A stretch of DNA of 41,253 nt from Burkholderia sp. H160 (GTDB taxonomy: Bacteria; Pseudomonadota; Gammaproteobacteria; Burkholderiales; Burkholderiaceae). The DNA lies in the NCBI GenBank assembly GCA_000173575.1, contig ABYL01000060.1:1-41253 (forward strand). Reading direction: 5' to 3'. Both the position numbers and the translations under genes were made by a program. Positions 17,331-32,999 of this stretch are shown in pieces. The notes under the pieces were generated by a model that did no database searches, was not told the origin of the DNA, and saw nothing but the letters and a program-made list of their open reading frames with translations. Positions within the stretch are counted from its first letter, which is position 1. Each line of letters opens with the position of its first letter.

Positions 17331-19511
17331 TCAGGCTCCGAAGAAGCGTTGGATTGAGGCGCGGCGCGCGCGGTCGACGGCCAGCAGGCGGTCGGTGAAC
17401 GTGGGGTCGTCGAACATCGCGTCGACGGGCAGCGTCATGCGGCGGCGCCAGTTCGGATGTTCGTCGATCGAGCCCGGCAGGTTCGGCTGCTCGGAGAGCG
17501 CGAGCAGGTCTTCGAGCGGGAATGTGACGAGTGGCCCAGGCGTCGCGGCGACGAACGCGAGCGCTTCGTCGACCGGCGGATCGTCGGCGGCCGGCGGCGC
17601 GACGCCGGCCGCGGCCACGCCCGCTTGCTGGAATGCGCGCCACAAGTCGGCGCGCTCCCGTGCGCGCTCGTCGAGCGCCGCTTTCTCGGGATCGCGGCCG
17701 TCGGCGCGCGCCAACGTCTGGCCGATGCGGTTGCGCCACATGATGTCGCTGCCAAGCCACCAGCCGGCGACGGTCGGCAGATCGTGCGTGGTCGTCGTGC
17801 CGACCGCATAGCGGTCCCAGTCGGCTGGCGCCTTGAAGCCGTGGCCGTCGGCGGCGCCTTCGAACCACAGCACGCGAATCCCTTCGATGCCGTGCTCGTC
17901 GAGCCGCTCGCGAAAACCGGGAGGCACGGTGCCGAGATCCTCGCCGATCACGATCGCGCGATGCCGCCACGATTCGAGCGCGATCAGCCTCAGCAGGTCT
18001 TCGAGCGGATAGCGCAAATACGCGCCGTTGCGCGCGCTTTCACCCTCGGGCACGAGCCACAGACGCCGCAAGCCGAGAATATGATCGATGCGGATGCCGC
18101 CGGCATGCGCGAACGCCGCGCGCAGCATGTCGATGAACGCAGCGAAGCCTTGCGTGCGCATCGCGCGCGGCGAGAACGTAGTGAGTCCCCACGACTGGCC
18201 GGCCTGGTTGAAGAGGTCGGGCGGCGCGCCGACCGACACGCCCTGCAGCATGTCGTCGGGGTAAGACCATGCGTGACTGCCGGCGCTGTCGCAACCGACC
18301 GCGAGATCGGCGATCAGGCCGATCGCCATGCCGGCTTCGCGCGCGGTGTGCTGCGCGTGCAACAAGCCGCGCGCGGCCAGCCATTGCAGAAACAGATGAA
18401 AGTCCACTTCATGGCGATGCGCGGCCGCGAACGCTTCGACTTCAGGGCTGCGAGGGTCGCGCAAGGCATCGGGCCAGTTGCGCCAATGACCGTCGCCGCC
18501 TTGTGCGAGCTGCGCGGCCTGCAGTGCTTCGAAGCGTGCGTGATCTTCGAGCGCGCGTCCGGCGCGTTCGCAGAAACCGTGAAATTCGAGCGCGTGTGGC
18601 GAGTGTCGTGGGCGCTCGTTCGCGTTGAACTGCTCGTACAGGTTGCGCAACACCGCGAGCTTCAGCGGTGTCGCGTTGGGCCAATCGATCAGCGGCAGGT
18701 CCTCGTATTTCGACCATACGTTGCCGGACTGCGCCGATGCGGAAGCAAACGCTTGCGCGCCGAACACCGCAGCCGGATCGATATGCGTGACGTTGAGCCA
18801 CAAACGCGACGACGGCGCGTAGGGGCTGAAGCGCTCTGGCTGAGCGCTGAACATCGCATGCGTCGGGCTGACGGCGAGCGCGTGCGCGCCGCGCTGGGCA
18901 CTGTGTCGGGCAAGCTGAGCGAGCGCCGTGTAGTCGCCGATGCCGCCGTCGCCGGTGCGGCGCAAGCCGTAGAGCTGCGCGGCAATGCCCCATAGCGGCG
19001 GTGCGGGCGGCGCGGCTTCACGATCGTCCGTGCCGTCGTGCAGCGTGCGCCACGCGTCTGCGACGGTGTAGCAGCGCGGCGGCGCGATCGCGAGCGTCAT
19101 GCGGTGCTCGTTGATCACGAGCGTGTGATAGCCCGCTTCGTCGATCGGCGCGAGCAACGCTTCCTCGCCCTTCGGCGCGGTGAAGCGGCCGTCGATGATC
19201 GCGCCGCTCTCCAGCTCGATCCGGTAATGGCTGCCCGACCTGACCGCGGCCGCGGGCAGCGCAATGCCGCGGCCGATCACCGCGGTCATCAGCGGCGGTA
19301 GCCTGCGGCCCGATAGTTCGGCTTCCAAAGCAGTGGCGCTGTGGCGGATCTCCGTAGCGTTGGCGCATGGCAGACCCATGCGTTCGAGCAGTGTCGCGAG
19401 CGTGCTCTCGGGCACGTGCTGCCTGTTGTGGTGCGCGTCCTGCCACTCCACCTCGAAGCCTGCGCGGGTGGCGAGCGCGGCGAGCCTGTCGTTGGGGCGT
19501 CGGGTCGTCAC
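17331..19511 (-). CDS. malQ: 4-alpha-glucanotransferase (amylomaltase)
   Basis: GH77 disproportionating enzyme that transfers alpha-1,4-glucan segments between chains and recycles maltose and short maltodextrins. It has 726 residues, the long MalQ form with an N-terminal extension of about 170 residues before the catalytic core (WGIAAQLYGLRRTGDGGIGDY at about 174). The nucleophile is D476 in GGIRIDHILGLRRLWLVP, the acid/base E524 is in VIGEDLGTVPPG, and the third Asp is in TTTHDLPTVAGWW. The start overlaps the treZ stop by 4 nt (ATGA), so translation is probably coupled. It would trim maltodextrins released by GlgX and the Tre enzymes. Confidence 0.95.
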   Translation of the reverse strand: MTTRRPNDRLAALATRAGFEVEWQDAHHNRQHVPESTLATLLERMGLPCANATEIRHSATALEAELSGRRLPPLMTAVIGRGIALPAAAVRSGSHYRIELESGAIIDGRFTAPKGEEALLAPIDEAGYHTLVINEHRMTLAIAPPRCYTVADAWRTLHDGTDDREAAPPAPPLWGIAAQLYGLRRTGDGGIGDYTALAQLARHSAQRGAHALAVSPTHAMFSAQPERFSPYAPSSRLWLNVTHIDPAAVFGAQAFASASAQSGNVWSKYEDLPLIDWPNATPLKLAVLRNLYEQFNANERPRHSPHALEFHGFCERAGRALEDHARFEALQAAQLAQGGDGHWRNWPDALRDPRSPEVEAFAAAHRHEVDFHLFLQWLAARGLLHAQHTAREAGMAIGLIADLAVGCDSAGSHAWSYPDDMLQGVSVGAPPDLFNQAGQSWGLTTFSPRAMRTQGFAAFIDMLRAAFAHAGGIRIDHILGLRRLWLVPEGESARNGAYLRYPLEDLLRLIALESWRHRAIVIGEDLGTVPPGFRERLDEHGIEGIRVLWFEGAADGHGFKAPADWDRYAVGTTTTHDLPTVAGWWLGSDIMWRNRIGQTLARADGRDPEKAALDERARERADLWRAFQQAGVAAAGVAPPAADDPPVDEALAFVAATPGPLVTFPLEDLLALSEQPNLPGSIDEHPNWRRRMTLPVDAMFDDPTFTDRLLAVDRARRASIQRFFGA

Positions 19512-21412
19512 GCGCGCTGCTCCTCGTGCGATGCGACGCGCGCATCATGGCGGCTCGCGAATTCGTTGACGTCGCCGCTCAGCCACGCGATGCACGCATG
19601 TGCGGGCAGCACCCGCGCGTCGGCCTGCTCACGCGCGCGCGGCGGTGTTTCGAAAATGACCTTGCCCTCGGGAATGTCGTCGAACGCGAGGTTCTGCTGC
19701 GACAGATTCAGCGCGATCGACAGCGTCTCGCCATCGCCGAGTTTCCAGCGCGCGATCAGCGCATTCGCGTCGCCGCCGCCGGTATCGCGCAGCACGGTCG
19801 CGCCGCGCGCCTTCGTATGCTTCAGGCGCGGCGTGATCAGCTTCGCGCGCACCGCGAGCGCGGACTTGTAGAAATGCATCCAGTCGAGCCGATCCGGTGT
19901 CGGCTTGTCATCGGGCCCGGGTGGCGACGAGGCCGTGAAGGTCGTGGCGTCGTTGGGATCGGGAATCTGCGCGCGGCGCTGTTCGTCGCTGAACGCGGCG
20001 AAGCGCGCGAATTCGCGGCGCCGTCCCTCGCGCACGGCGTCGGCAAGATCGCCGGTGTAATCGGTGAAGAACAGGAACGGTTGCGTCGAGCCGTGTTCCT
20101 CGTCCATGAACAGCAGCGGAATCTGCGGCGACAGCAACAGCAACGCGGTCGCGGCGCGCAACGCATCATCCGAAGTCAGCTTGCGCAGACGTTCGCCGAA
20201 AGCGCGGTTGCCGATCTGATCGTGGTTTTGCAAAAACATCACGAACGATGTAGGCGGCAGATGCGCGCTCGCTTCGCCACGCGGTGCGCCATCGTGCAGC
20301 GGTGATGGCTCGCCCTGATACGCGAAGCCTTCGGACAGCACGCGCGCGAGCCGGCGAATCGGCTCGTTTGCATACGCGTGGTAATAGCCTTCGGTTTCGC
20401 CGGTCAGCAGCACGTGCAGCGTGTTGTGCGCGTCGTCGTTCCATTGCGCGTCGAAATGCGCGTCGAGCAGGCTCGCATTGTTGTGCTCGTTTTCGAGCAC
20501 CAGATGCACGTGGCGGGCATGCTGCACGCGCGCGCGGATATGGTCCGACAGTTCGCGCAGCCACGCGGGGTTGTCGATCGCGTGCACCGCATCGAAGCGC
20601 AGTCCGTCGAAGCGGTACTCGTTGATCCAGTAGACCGCGTTGTCGATGAAGAAGTCGCTGACTTCGCTTCGCTCGAAGTCGATCGCGGGGCCCCATGGCG
20701 TCTTCACGCCTGCGCGGAAAAACGGCTCCGCATAAGTATGCAGATAGTTGCCGTCCGGTCCGAAGTGGTTGTAGACGACGTCGAGAAACACCATCAGGCC
20801 GAGACCGTGCGCGGCATCGATCAGCGCTTTCAGTTCTTCGGGGCGGCCGTATGCGGAGTCAGGCGCGTACGGCAGCACGCCGTCGTAGCCCCAGTTGTGA
20901 CGGCCGGGAAAGTCGTTCAACGGCATCAGCTCGATCGCGGTGACGCCGAGCGCGGCGAGGCCGGGCAAGCGCAGGCGCACCCCCGCGTAACCGCCCATTG
21001 CACCAACGTGCAATTCATACAGCACCGTTTCTTCCCAGGGCCGGCCGTGCCAGTCGGTGCATTCCCAGCGGTAGGCGCGCGGATCGATGACCTCGCTCGG
21101 ACCGTGCACGCCCTGCGGCTGGAAACGCGAGGCGGGATCGGGCACCGTCAGGCCATTGTCGAGCTGGAACCGATACAGCGTGCCCGCGCCGCTGTCCACG
21201 GTGGTCTCGAACCAGCCGTTGCCGGTCGGCTCCATGACATGCGCGCCTTGCGAAGGCCCATTTTCGATGGCCACCTGTACGCTTTTGCACGACGGTGCCC
21301 AAAAACGGAACCGCGTGCACGCTCGCGTGCCGCTCGCGCCGATCAGCTGCGCGCTGAACGGCAGGCAATGCGCGTGATGATGCGCGTGAGGATCAATCGG
21401 ACGTTCAGACAT
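19508..21412 (-). CDS. treZ: Malto-oligosyltrehalose trehalohydrolase
   Basis: GH13 enzyme that cleaves free trehalose from the maltooligosyl-trehalose made by TreY. It has 634 residues from the ATG at 21412 (MSERPIDPHAHHH; GGTGAAG-like ribosome binding site upstream); an upstream in-frame start at 21496 would add 28 unlikely residues. An N-terminal CBM48/E-set-like domain (TRFRFWAPSCKSVQVAIE) precedes the barrel. Catalytic residues are D274 (GLRFDAVHAID), E307 (HLVLENEHN) and D398 (FLQNHDQIGNR). The His-rich N-terminus (HHHAH) is a local oddity. A 138-bp gap separates it from glgX, so treZ-malQ-treY may also have their own transcript. Confidence 0.95.
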   Translation of the reverse strand: MSERPIDPHAHHHAHCLPFSAQLIGASGTRACTRFRFWAPSCKSVQVAIENGPSQGAHVMEPTGNGWFETTVDSGAGTLYRFQLDNGLTVPDPASRFQPQGVHGPSEVIDPRAYRWECTDWHGRPWEETVLYELHVGAMGGYAGVRLRLPGLAALGVTAIELMPLNDFPGRHNWGYDGVLPYAPDSAYGRPEELKALIDAAHGLGLMVFLDVVYNHFGPDGNYLHTYAEPFFRAGVKTPWGPAIDFERSEVSDFFIDNAVYWINEYRFDGLRFDAVHAIDNPAWLRELSDHIRARVQHARHVHLVLENEHNNASLLDAHFDAQWNDDAHNTLHVLLTGETEGYYHAYANEPIRRLARVLSEGFAYQGEPSPLHDGAPRGEASAHLPPTSFVMFLQNHDQIGNRAFGERLRKLTSDDALRAATALLLLSPQIPLLFMDEEHGSTQPFLFFTDYTGDLADAVREGRRREFARFAAFSDEQRRAQIPDPNDATTFTASSPPGPDDKPTPDRLDWMHFYKSALAVRAKLITPRLKHTKARGATVLRDTGGGDANALIARWKLGDGETLSIALNLSQQNLAFDDIPEGKVIFETPPRAREQADARVLPAHACIAWLSGDVNEFASRHDARVASHEEQRA

Positions 21413-21458
21413 GTCTTCACCATTCGAATCTGCTGCCCAGCCTGGATCGCAATGCGAC

Positions 21459-21482
21459 GCGACGCAACAGGCACTGCGTCGC
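21459..21482 (-). other. Hairpin in the glgX-treZ gap
   Basis: GCGACGCA (21459-21466) and TGCGTCGC (21475-21482) form a perfect 8-bp stem with an 8-nt loop in the 138-bp gap. No T-run follows on the minus strand. It could be a processing or weak pause site between the glgE-glgX and treZ-treY halves. I see no convincing minus-strand promoter in this gap. Confidence 0.35.
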
Positions 21483-21550
21483 AACATTCTTGCCACCCCG
21501 GCTGCGTTGCGATTTGACCTCGCTCAAACGGTGTCGCCGCGGCGCATCGT

Positions 21551-23764
21551 TCATTGCGAACCATCGCTGTTCGACGCCTGCGCGCCCGGATTGGGCGGCA
21601 GCGCGGTCAGGAGCCGCGGCCCGTGCTGTGCGCCAGCCTTCCAGCCCGCTTGCCAATCCGCTTCGCCGGTCGGCTGCGCGGCGAGTATCACGAGGCCGTG
21701 CGCGGCGACGCCAAGTTCGGCTGTATCGAGCCGCTGCGGCGCGCGCTCAGGATCGGCCGTGTCCAACAGCACATGCCATTCCAGGTGCGGCGCGGGAGGC
21801 ACGAACTGCAGCGGTTCCTCGTGCGCGTTGAGCATCAATAACAATACTTCGGTTTCGCCATTCAGGCCCGGACCCGCGCGACGCAAAGTGAACGCGCGTC
21901 CCTCCGGGTCCTGCCACGCTTCGATCGTGAGCGGATCGCCCTGCTCGTCGAACCAGCCGACGTCGAACAGGCCGGGCAGTATTTCGCGGTCGCCGAACAG
22001 AAAACGCGTTTCGCGTAGCAGCGGATGGCGCTTGCGCAACGCGATCACGCGCCCGACGAACTCGGTCATGCGCCGGCCCTCTTGCGAATCCGCGAGATCC
22101 CAGTCGATCCAGGATAGATCGTTATCCTGACAATACGCATTGTTGTTGCCACGCTGCGTGCGCAGCGCTTCGTCGCCGGCGAGCAGCATCGGCGTGCCGA
22201 GCGCGATCATCAGCGTCGCGATCAGCGAGCGCGACACGCGACGGCGGGTTGCGAGGATCGCGGGGTCGTCGGTGGCGCCTTCGACACCCCAGTTGCGGCT
22301 GCAATTCTCGTTGTGGCCGTCGTTGTTGTCTTCCAGGTTGGCTTCGTTGTGCTTCTGCTCGTACGCGGTGACGTCGGCTAATGTGAAGCCATCGTGTGAT
22401 GTGACGAAGTTGATCGATGCCCACGGCTTGCGATGGCGCCGGTTGAACACATCGGCCGAGCCGGTCAGGCGCGCGGCGAGATCGGGTCGCAGGCCGGCGT
22501 CGCCGCGCCAGAAGCGTCGCACGGTGTCGCGGAAACGATCGTTCCATTCGCTGAAGCCCGGCGGATGATTGCCGAGCTGATAGCCGCCGGGACCGATGTC
22601 CCACGGCTCGGAAATCAGCTTGCGCTGCGACAGCACCGGGTCCTGGCGCAACGCGTCGAAAAAACCCGAGCCCGGATCGAAGCCGTGGCTTTCGCGCCCG
22701 AGCGTCACGCCGAGATCGAAACGGAAGCCGTCGATGTTGAACGCGGTCGACCAGTAGCGCAGCGAATCCATCACCATCTGCATCACGCGCGGATGCGGCA
22801 GATTGACCGTGTTGCCGCAACCGGTGTCATTGATCTGGTGACGCTCGTCGCCGGGAATCAGCCGGTAGTAGCTGGCGTTGTCGAGGCCGCGCCACGAAAT
22901 GGTCGGGCCCATCTCGTTGCTTTCGCAGGTGTGGTTGTAGACAACGTCGAGAATGACCTCGATGCCAGCCGCGTGCAGCTGCCGCACGGCGATGCGCATT
23001 TCGTCGAGCCGGTGCGTGCTCAGATAGGTCGGCTCCGGCGCGAAGAACGCGGCGGTGTTGTAGCCCCAGTAATTGCGCAGGCCGCGCTCCACCAGAAAGC
23101 GGTCGTTCAGAAACGCGTGCACGGGCAGCAACTCGACCGCGGTCACGCCGAGCTTCAGCAGATGCTCGATGAACTCCGGCGCACCGAGCGCCGCGAACGT
23201 GCCGCGTTCGTGCTGGCGCAGATCGGCGCGCAGCATCGACGCACCGCGCAAGTGCGTTTCGTAGATCACGGTCTCGCCCCACGGCACGTCGGGGCGCCTG
23301 TCGTGCGACGAGTCGAACGCCTCGTCGATCACCACGCACTTCGGCATCGCGGGCGCGGAATCGCGCCGATCGATGGAAAGGTCCGCACGATTCGAATGCA
23401 CGCGATAGCCGAACAGCGCATCGGACCAGCGAAACTGCCCGACGAGTTTACGCGCATACGGATCGAGCAGCAGCTTGTGCGGATTGAAGCGATGCCCGAA
23501 ATGCGGCTGATACGGCCCATGCGCGCGAAAGCCGTACGCAGTGCCCGGATGCGCGTTCGGCAGATAGCCGTGCCAGACCTCGTCGGTGCATTCGGGCATG
23601 GCGAAGCGGCGGATCTCCTTGCGGCCGGTGGTATCGAACAGGCATAGCTCGATTTTCTGCGCGTTCGCCGAGAACACCGCGAAGTTGACACCCAGGCCAT
23701 CCCAACTCGCACCGAGCGGATACGGCGAGCCGGGCAGCAGCCGGTCGGGCAACGCATGCGACAT
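21551..23764 (-). CDS. glgX: Glycogen debranching enzyme GlgX (isoamylase type)
   Basis: GH13 enzyme that hydrolyses alpha-1,6 branch points of glycogen-like glucan. It has 737 residues. The opening GSPYPLGASWDGLGVNFAVFSANA is the CBM48 entry typical of GlgX and isoamylase. Catalytic residues are D350 (IDGFRFDLG), E386 (LISEPWD) and D458 (NFVTSHDGFTL); the RNYWGYNTAAFFAP and VVYNHTCE motifs are intact. The ATG at 23764 has AGGAAAAG upstream. The last ~30 residues are Ala/Gly/Pro-rich and not part of the fold. Within the cycle it releases linear branches for TreY and MalQ. A 114-bp spacer with a strong hairpin separates it from glgB. Confidence 0.95.
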   Translation of the reverse strand: MSHALPDRLLPGSPYPLGASWDGLGVNFAVFSANAQKIELCLFDTTGRKEIRRFAMPECTDEVWHGYLPNAHPGTAYGFRAHGPYQPHFGHRFNPHKLLLDPYARKLVGQFRWSDALFGYRVHSNRADLSIDRRDSAPAMPKCVVIDEAFDSSHDRRPDVPWGETVIYETHLRGASMLRADLRQHERGTFAALGAPEFIEHLLKLGVTAVELLPVHAFLNDRFLVERGLRNYWGYNTAAFFAPEPTYLSTHRLDEMRIAVRQLHAAGIEVILDVVYNHTCESNEMGPTISWRGLDNASYYRLIPGDERHQINDTGCGNTVNLPHPRVMQMVMDSLRYWSTAFNIDGFRFDLGVTLGRESHGFDPGSGFFDALRQDPVLSQRKLISEPWDIGPGGYQLGNHPPGFSEWNDRFRDTVRRFWRGDAGLRPDLAARLTGSADVFNRRHRKPWASINFVTSHDGFTLADVTAYEQKHNEANLEDNNDGHNENCSRNWGVEGATDDPAILATRRRVSRSLIATLMIALGTPMLLAGDEALRTQRGNNNAYCQDNDLSWIDWDLADSQEGRRMTEFVGRVIALRKRHPLLRETRFLFGDREILPGLFDVGWFDEQGDPLTIEAWQDPEGRAFTLRRAGPGLNGETEVLLLMLNAHEEPLQFVPPAPHLEWHVLLDTADPERAPQRLDTAELGVAAHGLVILAAQPTGEADWQAGWKAGAQHGPRLLTALPPNPGAQASNSDGSQ

Positions 23765-23798
23765 GACTTACTTTTCCTGTTCTGATTGTCGAGCTAGA

Positions 23799-23818
23799 GC
23801 CTGGGTCTGCCTGGGTCT
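23799..23818. repeat. 10-bp tandem repeat in the glgB-glgX spacer
   Basis: GCCTGGGTCT is repeated twice head to tail, upstream of the glgX ribosome binding site on the minus strand. It has no evident function; it could be a slippage product. Confidence 0.7.
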
Positions 23819-23827
23819 TCATGCAAC

Positions 23828-23860
23828 GGGCGCGCGGCGCCTGCCGCGCGCCGCGCGCCC
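23828..23860 (-). other. GC-rich 12-bp hairpin between glgB and glgX
   Basis: GGGCGCGCGGCG (23828-23839) is perfectly complementary to CGCCGCGCGCCC (23849-23860) with a 9-nt loop. No T-run follows on either strand, so it is not a classical terminator. It lies 18 bp after the glgB stop in the direction of transcription. A transcript-stabilising or attenuating hairpin that sets glgB and glgX at different levels is the simplest guess. Confidence 0.55.
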
Positions 23861-23878
23861 ATGTGACGGCACGTTTCC

Positions 23879-29545
<5,667 letters not shown>

Positions 29546-29549
<4 letters not shown>

Positions 29550-32500
29550 GTTCCACCTTCCATCCAGGTTGGGTTGACAGCGTCGGCGTGATGAGCGCTG
29601 TCGAAATCGTGGTCAATCTCCTCCGGGCGTTCGGCGGGCAGGCCGCCTAGCGGCGCGATGCGCCAGATCGAAAACGGTTGGCCCGAGCCGAGCTGCACGT
29701 GCTGCCAGCGTCCGTGCCATTCGAAGCGCGCGCCGGTCATCTGGTCGACGACTTCGAGCGCGGCGTGATCGTGCAGATGCCAGCGCTGGAACGTGTCCCA
29801 TGACAACTCGATGTCCGCGCCCTGTTCGTTGAACGGATCGAGATTGATCGCGACGACGATCACATTGTCGCGCGTTTCGGTCGCTTTCTCGAACAGCAGG
29901 ATGTGATCGTTGTGCGCGGTGAGGAACGTGAGGCCGAGATGCGTTTGCAGCGCCGGATTCGCGCGGCGAATGCGGTTCAACGCAGTGATCTCGCCGACGA
30001 TATTGCCGGGCCGGTGCCAGTCCCACGCTCGCAACTGATATTTTTCGGAATCCAGATATTCTTCGCTGTTCGGCAGCGCGGCGGCCTCGCACAGTTCGAA
30101 GCCGTTATACACGCCCCACAGGCCCGCCAGTGTCGATGCGAGCGCCGCGCGAATCAGAAAGCCCGTGCGTCCCTGCGATTGCAGATGGCGCGGGTTGATG
30201 TCCGGTGTGTTGACGAAGAAGTTCGGCCGGTAGAAATCGCGCGCGCCGGTCTGCGTAAGCTCGTTGAGGTACTCGATGAAATCGCGCTTCGACTCGCGCC
30301 ACGTGAAGTACGTATAGGACTGCGAGAAGCCGATCTTGCCGAGCCGGTTCATCATGCGCGGCCGCGTGAACGCTTCCGCGAGGAAGATCACATCGGGATG
30401 GCGTGCGCGCACGTCGGCGATCATCCATTCCCAGAACGGCAGCGGCTTCGTGTGCGGATTGTCGACCCGTAAGATGCGCACGCCCGCATCGACCCAGAAC
30501 AGGATCACGTCGCGCAACGCGAGCCACAGGTCGGGCTTCGCGTCGTGCGCGTAGAAGTCGGGATTGACGATGTCCTGATACTTCTTCGGCGGATTCTCGG
30601 CATAGCGCAGCGTGCCGTCGGGGCGCCACGCGAACCACGTCGGATGCTCCTTCAGCCACGGGTGGTCCGGCGAGCACTGGATCGCAAAGTCGAGCGCGAT
30701 TTCGAGGCCGTGCGCATGCGCGGCGGCGAGCATCGCCTTGAAGTCGTCGAGTGTGCCGAGCTGCGGATGCACGGCGCTGTGGCCGCCCTCGGCCCCGCCG
30801 ATCGCATACGGACTGCCGACGTCGCCGGGCTGCGCGGTCAGCGTGTTGTTGCGGCCCTTGCGATTTGCGAGGCCGATCGGATGGATCGGCGGGAAGTACA
30901 GCACGTCGAAGCCCATGTCGCGAATGCGCGGCAGCTTCGCGGTGACGTCCGCGAACGTGCCGTGGCGCGATTCGTCGTCGCTCATCGAGCGCGGGAAGAT
31001 CTCGTACCAGCTCGCGAAACTGGCGGCTGTGCGTTCAGAGTCCATCTTGTAGATCACCGGGTCGCGGCTCAGGAACGGGCGATGGCGCGCGGCCGTGATC
31101 GCTTGCGCGGTGGCGGGCGCGAGAATCAGCGCGAGCTTCTGTTCAGCGTTGGCCTTCTGGAAGTCGCGCACGATGTGTTCGAGCGGTTCCTTGTCGGCGC
31201 CTTCGGCCGTCTCGACTTCGGCGAGCACGAGCGCGAACAGATGCGCGGCTTCTTCGAGTTCGATCTCGACGGTCTGGTCCGCCTTCAGCTTCTTCTGGAT
31301 GTGCTCGACGAGCGATGCGAAGTCGTCGCGCCACGCGATCACGGTGAACTCGTAACGGCCGATCCTCTCGAGCGGAATGCGCGTGCTCCACAGGTCGAGC
31401 CCGGCCGGTGGCGCGGGCGACATCAGCACTTCGTGCCACGCGGTTTCGTCGGCGGCGCGCCACAGCACGGCGGCCGCGATCTTGTCGTGACCTTCGGCGA
31501 AGATTGCCGCGCGGATTTCCGCGCGCTCGCCGACGCTGCGCTTCGCCGCGAAGCGGCCGTGCTCCACCGACGGCGAGACACTCTCGATCGCGACGCGCGG
31601 CGCTTCGATCGCGTCGAGCACAGTCTTGTGGCCGCTGCGCTTGTTGCTCGCCTTGTCGATCGGCGGCGCGAGGTAGATCGGCTTTTCGGCGGACGCGCGC
31701 AGCAGCCGCACCGCGCCGGGCGCGAGCGCGAATGGCGCGAGCGCCACGGGTTCGACCTGGCAGCGCGCCTCGAGCGGCGCGAAGCGCGTAAAACTGCCCG
31801 GCACGCCCGCGAGGAAGCGCGCGGGATCGACGCGCACCGGCATGCCGAGCTCGGGGTTCACGACGATCAGGACTGCTTCGGTTGCATCGCGCAGATCGGC
31901 CGCGTTGGCGCGCAGCAGAACCGCGGCCGGTGCGCCGGGCCCGCTCAATGGGCGCAATTCACCGTTCGCGTGCAGCGTCGGCGTGTTGCGTGCGAGGTCG
32001 TTGGCCTGGGTGACGGCGCCGCTCAGATCGAAGCGGCGCGACTGCGCGGCGCGCGCGAACTGCGCGGCGTCCCCGCGCGTTGGCGACATCGGTTCGGTGA
32101 TGCCGTATTCGAAGCCCATCGGCATCATCCAGCCGCTGCCCAGTGCAACCGAGGTGAACAGCGCGCGTCGATACGCACGCTCGACGATCGCCGCATCATG
32201 CGCGTGACTGAGCTCGGCGGCGAGCCGCGTGTCATACGGCGCTTCGGGAAACGCGATCGGGCCGCCGATGCGCGCGAGCGCCGCATGCTCCTCGGCCATC
32301 CAGCTCGAACGGAAATCCCACCAGCGTACCGACGAAAACGCGCTGTCGAAGCCGGCTGCCTCGAGACCGGGCAGATCGCCGCGCGAAAGGCCCGGCGTTG
32401 CCGCGAGAAAGCGTACGTGCGGATGCTTCGCGCGCACTTCGTCGCCGAGGAGCCGCCATACGGCGGCCGGTACGCGATGCGGCGAATCGAAACGGAAGCC

Positions 32501-32998
32501 GCCGACGCCTGCCTCGGCGAGCCCGAGCAGTTTCTGGGTCCACCAGACGGTCAGTGCGGCGCTTGTCGTGGGGTCGTCGAAATTCGCATAGGCGACGTTG
32601 TCTTCGCGATGCACGTGGCGCGGATCGAGCCGCGCGAGCTCGGACTCGCGCGCATGGAACCAGTCCGAACGCTCGGCGTACAGCACGCCGTCGGCGGCCA
32701 TGCGGTCGAGCACGATATCGACCAGCAGCGTCAGGTTGTTGCGGCGCGCGGCATCGGCGAGCATGCGCACGGCGTCGTGCGCCGATTGCCCTGCCTCGAA
32801 CACCGGATGAAGCCGCGCGTGATTGCCGACCACCTGGACATGGCCAGCCTGACCTGGCTCGAACAGCCCGCCGATCAACGCATGATCGAAGCCGAGCCCG
32901 GCCGCGTGAGCGAACTGTGCGGGCCAGGCATCGAGGGGCCCGACGAGAAGAGAATGAAAAAAGTAAATCCGCGGCGCGTACCCGTTTGGAGGTTCCAT
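29546..32998 (-). CDS. glgE: GlgE maltosyltransferase with an extra degenerate N-terminal GH13-like half
   Basis: The protein has 1,150 residues, against about 650-700 for ordinary GlgE, which transfers maltose from maltose-1-phosphate to the non-reducing end of an alpha-1,4-glucan. Residues ~465-1150 are a complete GlgE: N-terminal beta domain (RVAIESVSPSVEHGRFAAKR), RFFPRSMS-like segment (EIFPRSMS), DVLYFPPIHPIG, nucleophile D846 (RILRVDNPHTKP), acid/base E875 (FLAEAFTRPRMM), NTPDINP. Residues ~1-435 resemble the same barrel: GFRFDSPHR (D171) aligns with RVDNPHT, but FLAATPG has Ala200 where GlgE has Glu875. The first half is therefore probably catalytically dead. It is the first gene of the cluster; the start ATG at 32998 has a GGAA-type site. 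I identified no clear promoter upstream. Confidence 0.93.
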
Positions 32999-32999
32999 C

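Noticed and set aside
15852-17357. Large plus-strand open frame opposite treY
   Set aside because: It is an antisense shadow of treY; no ribosome binding site or domain.
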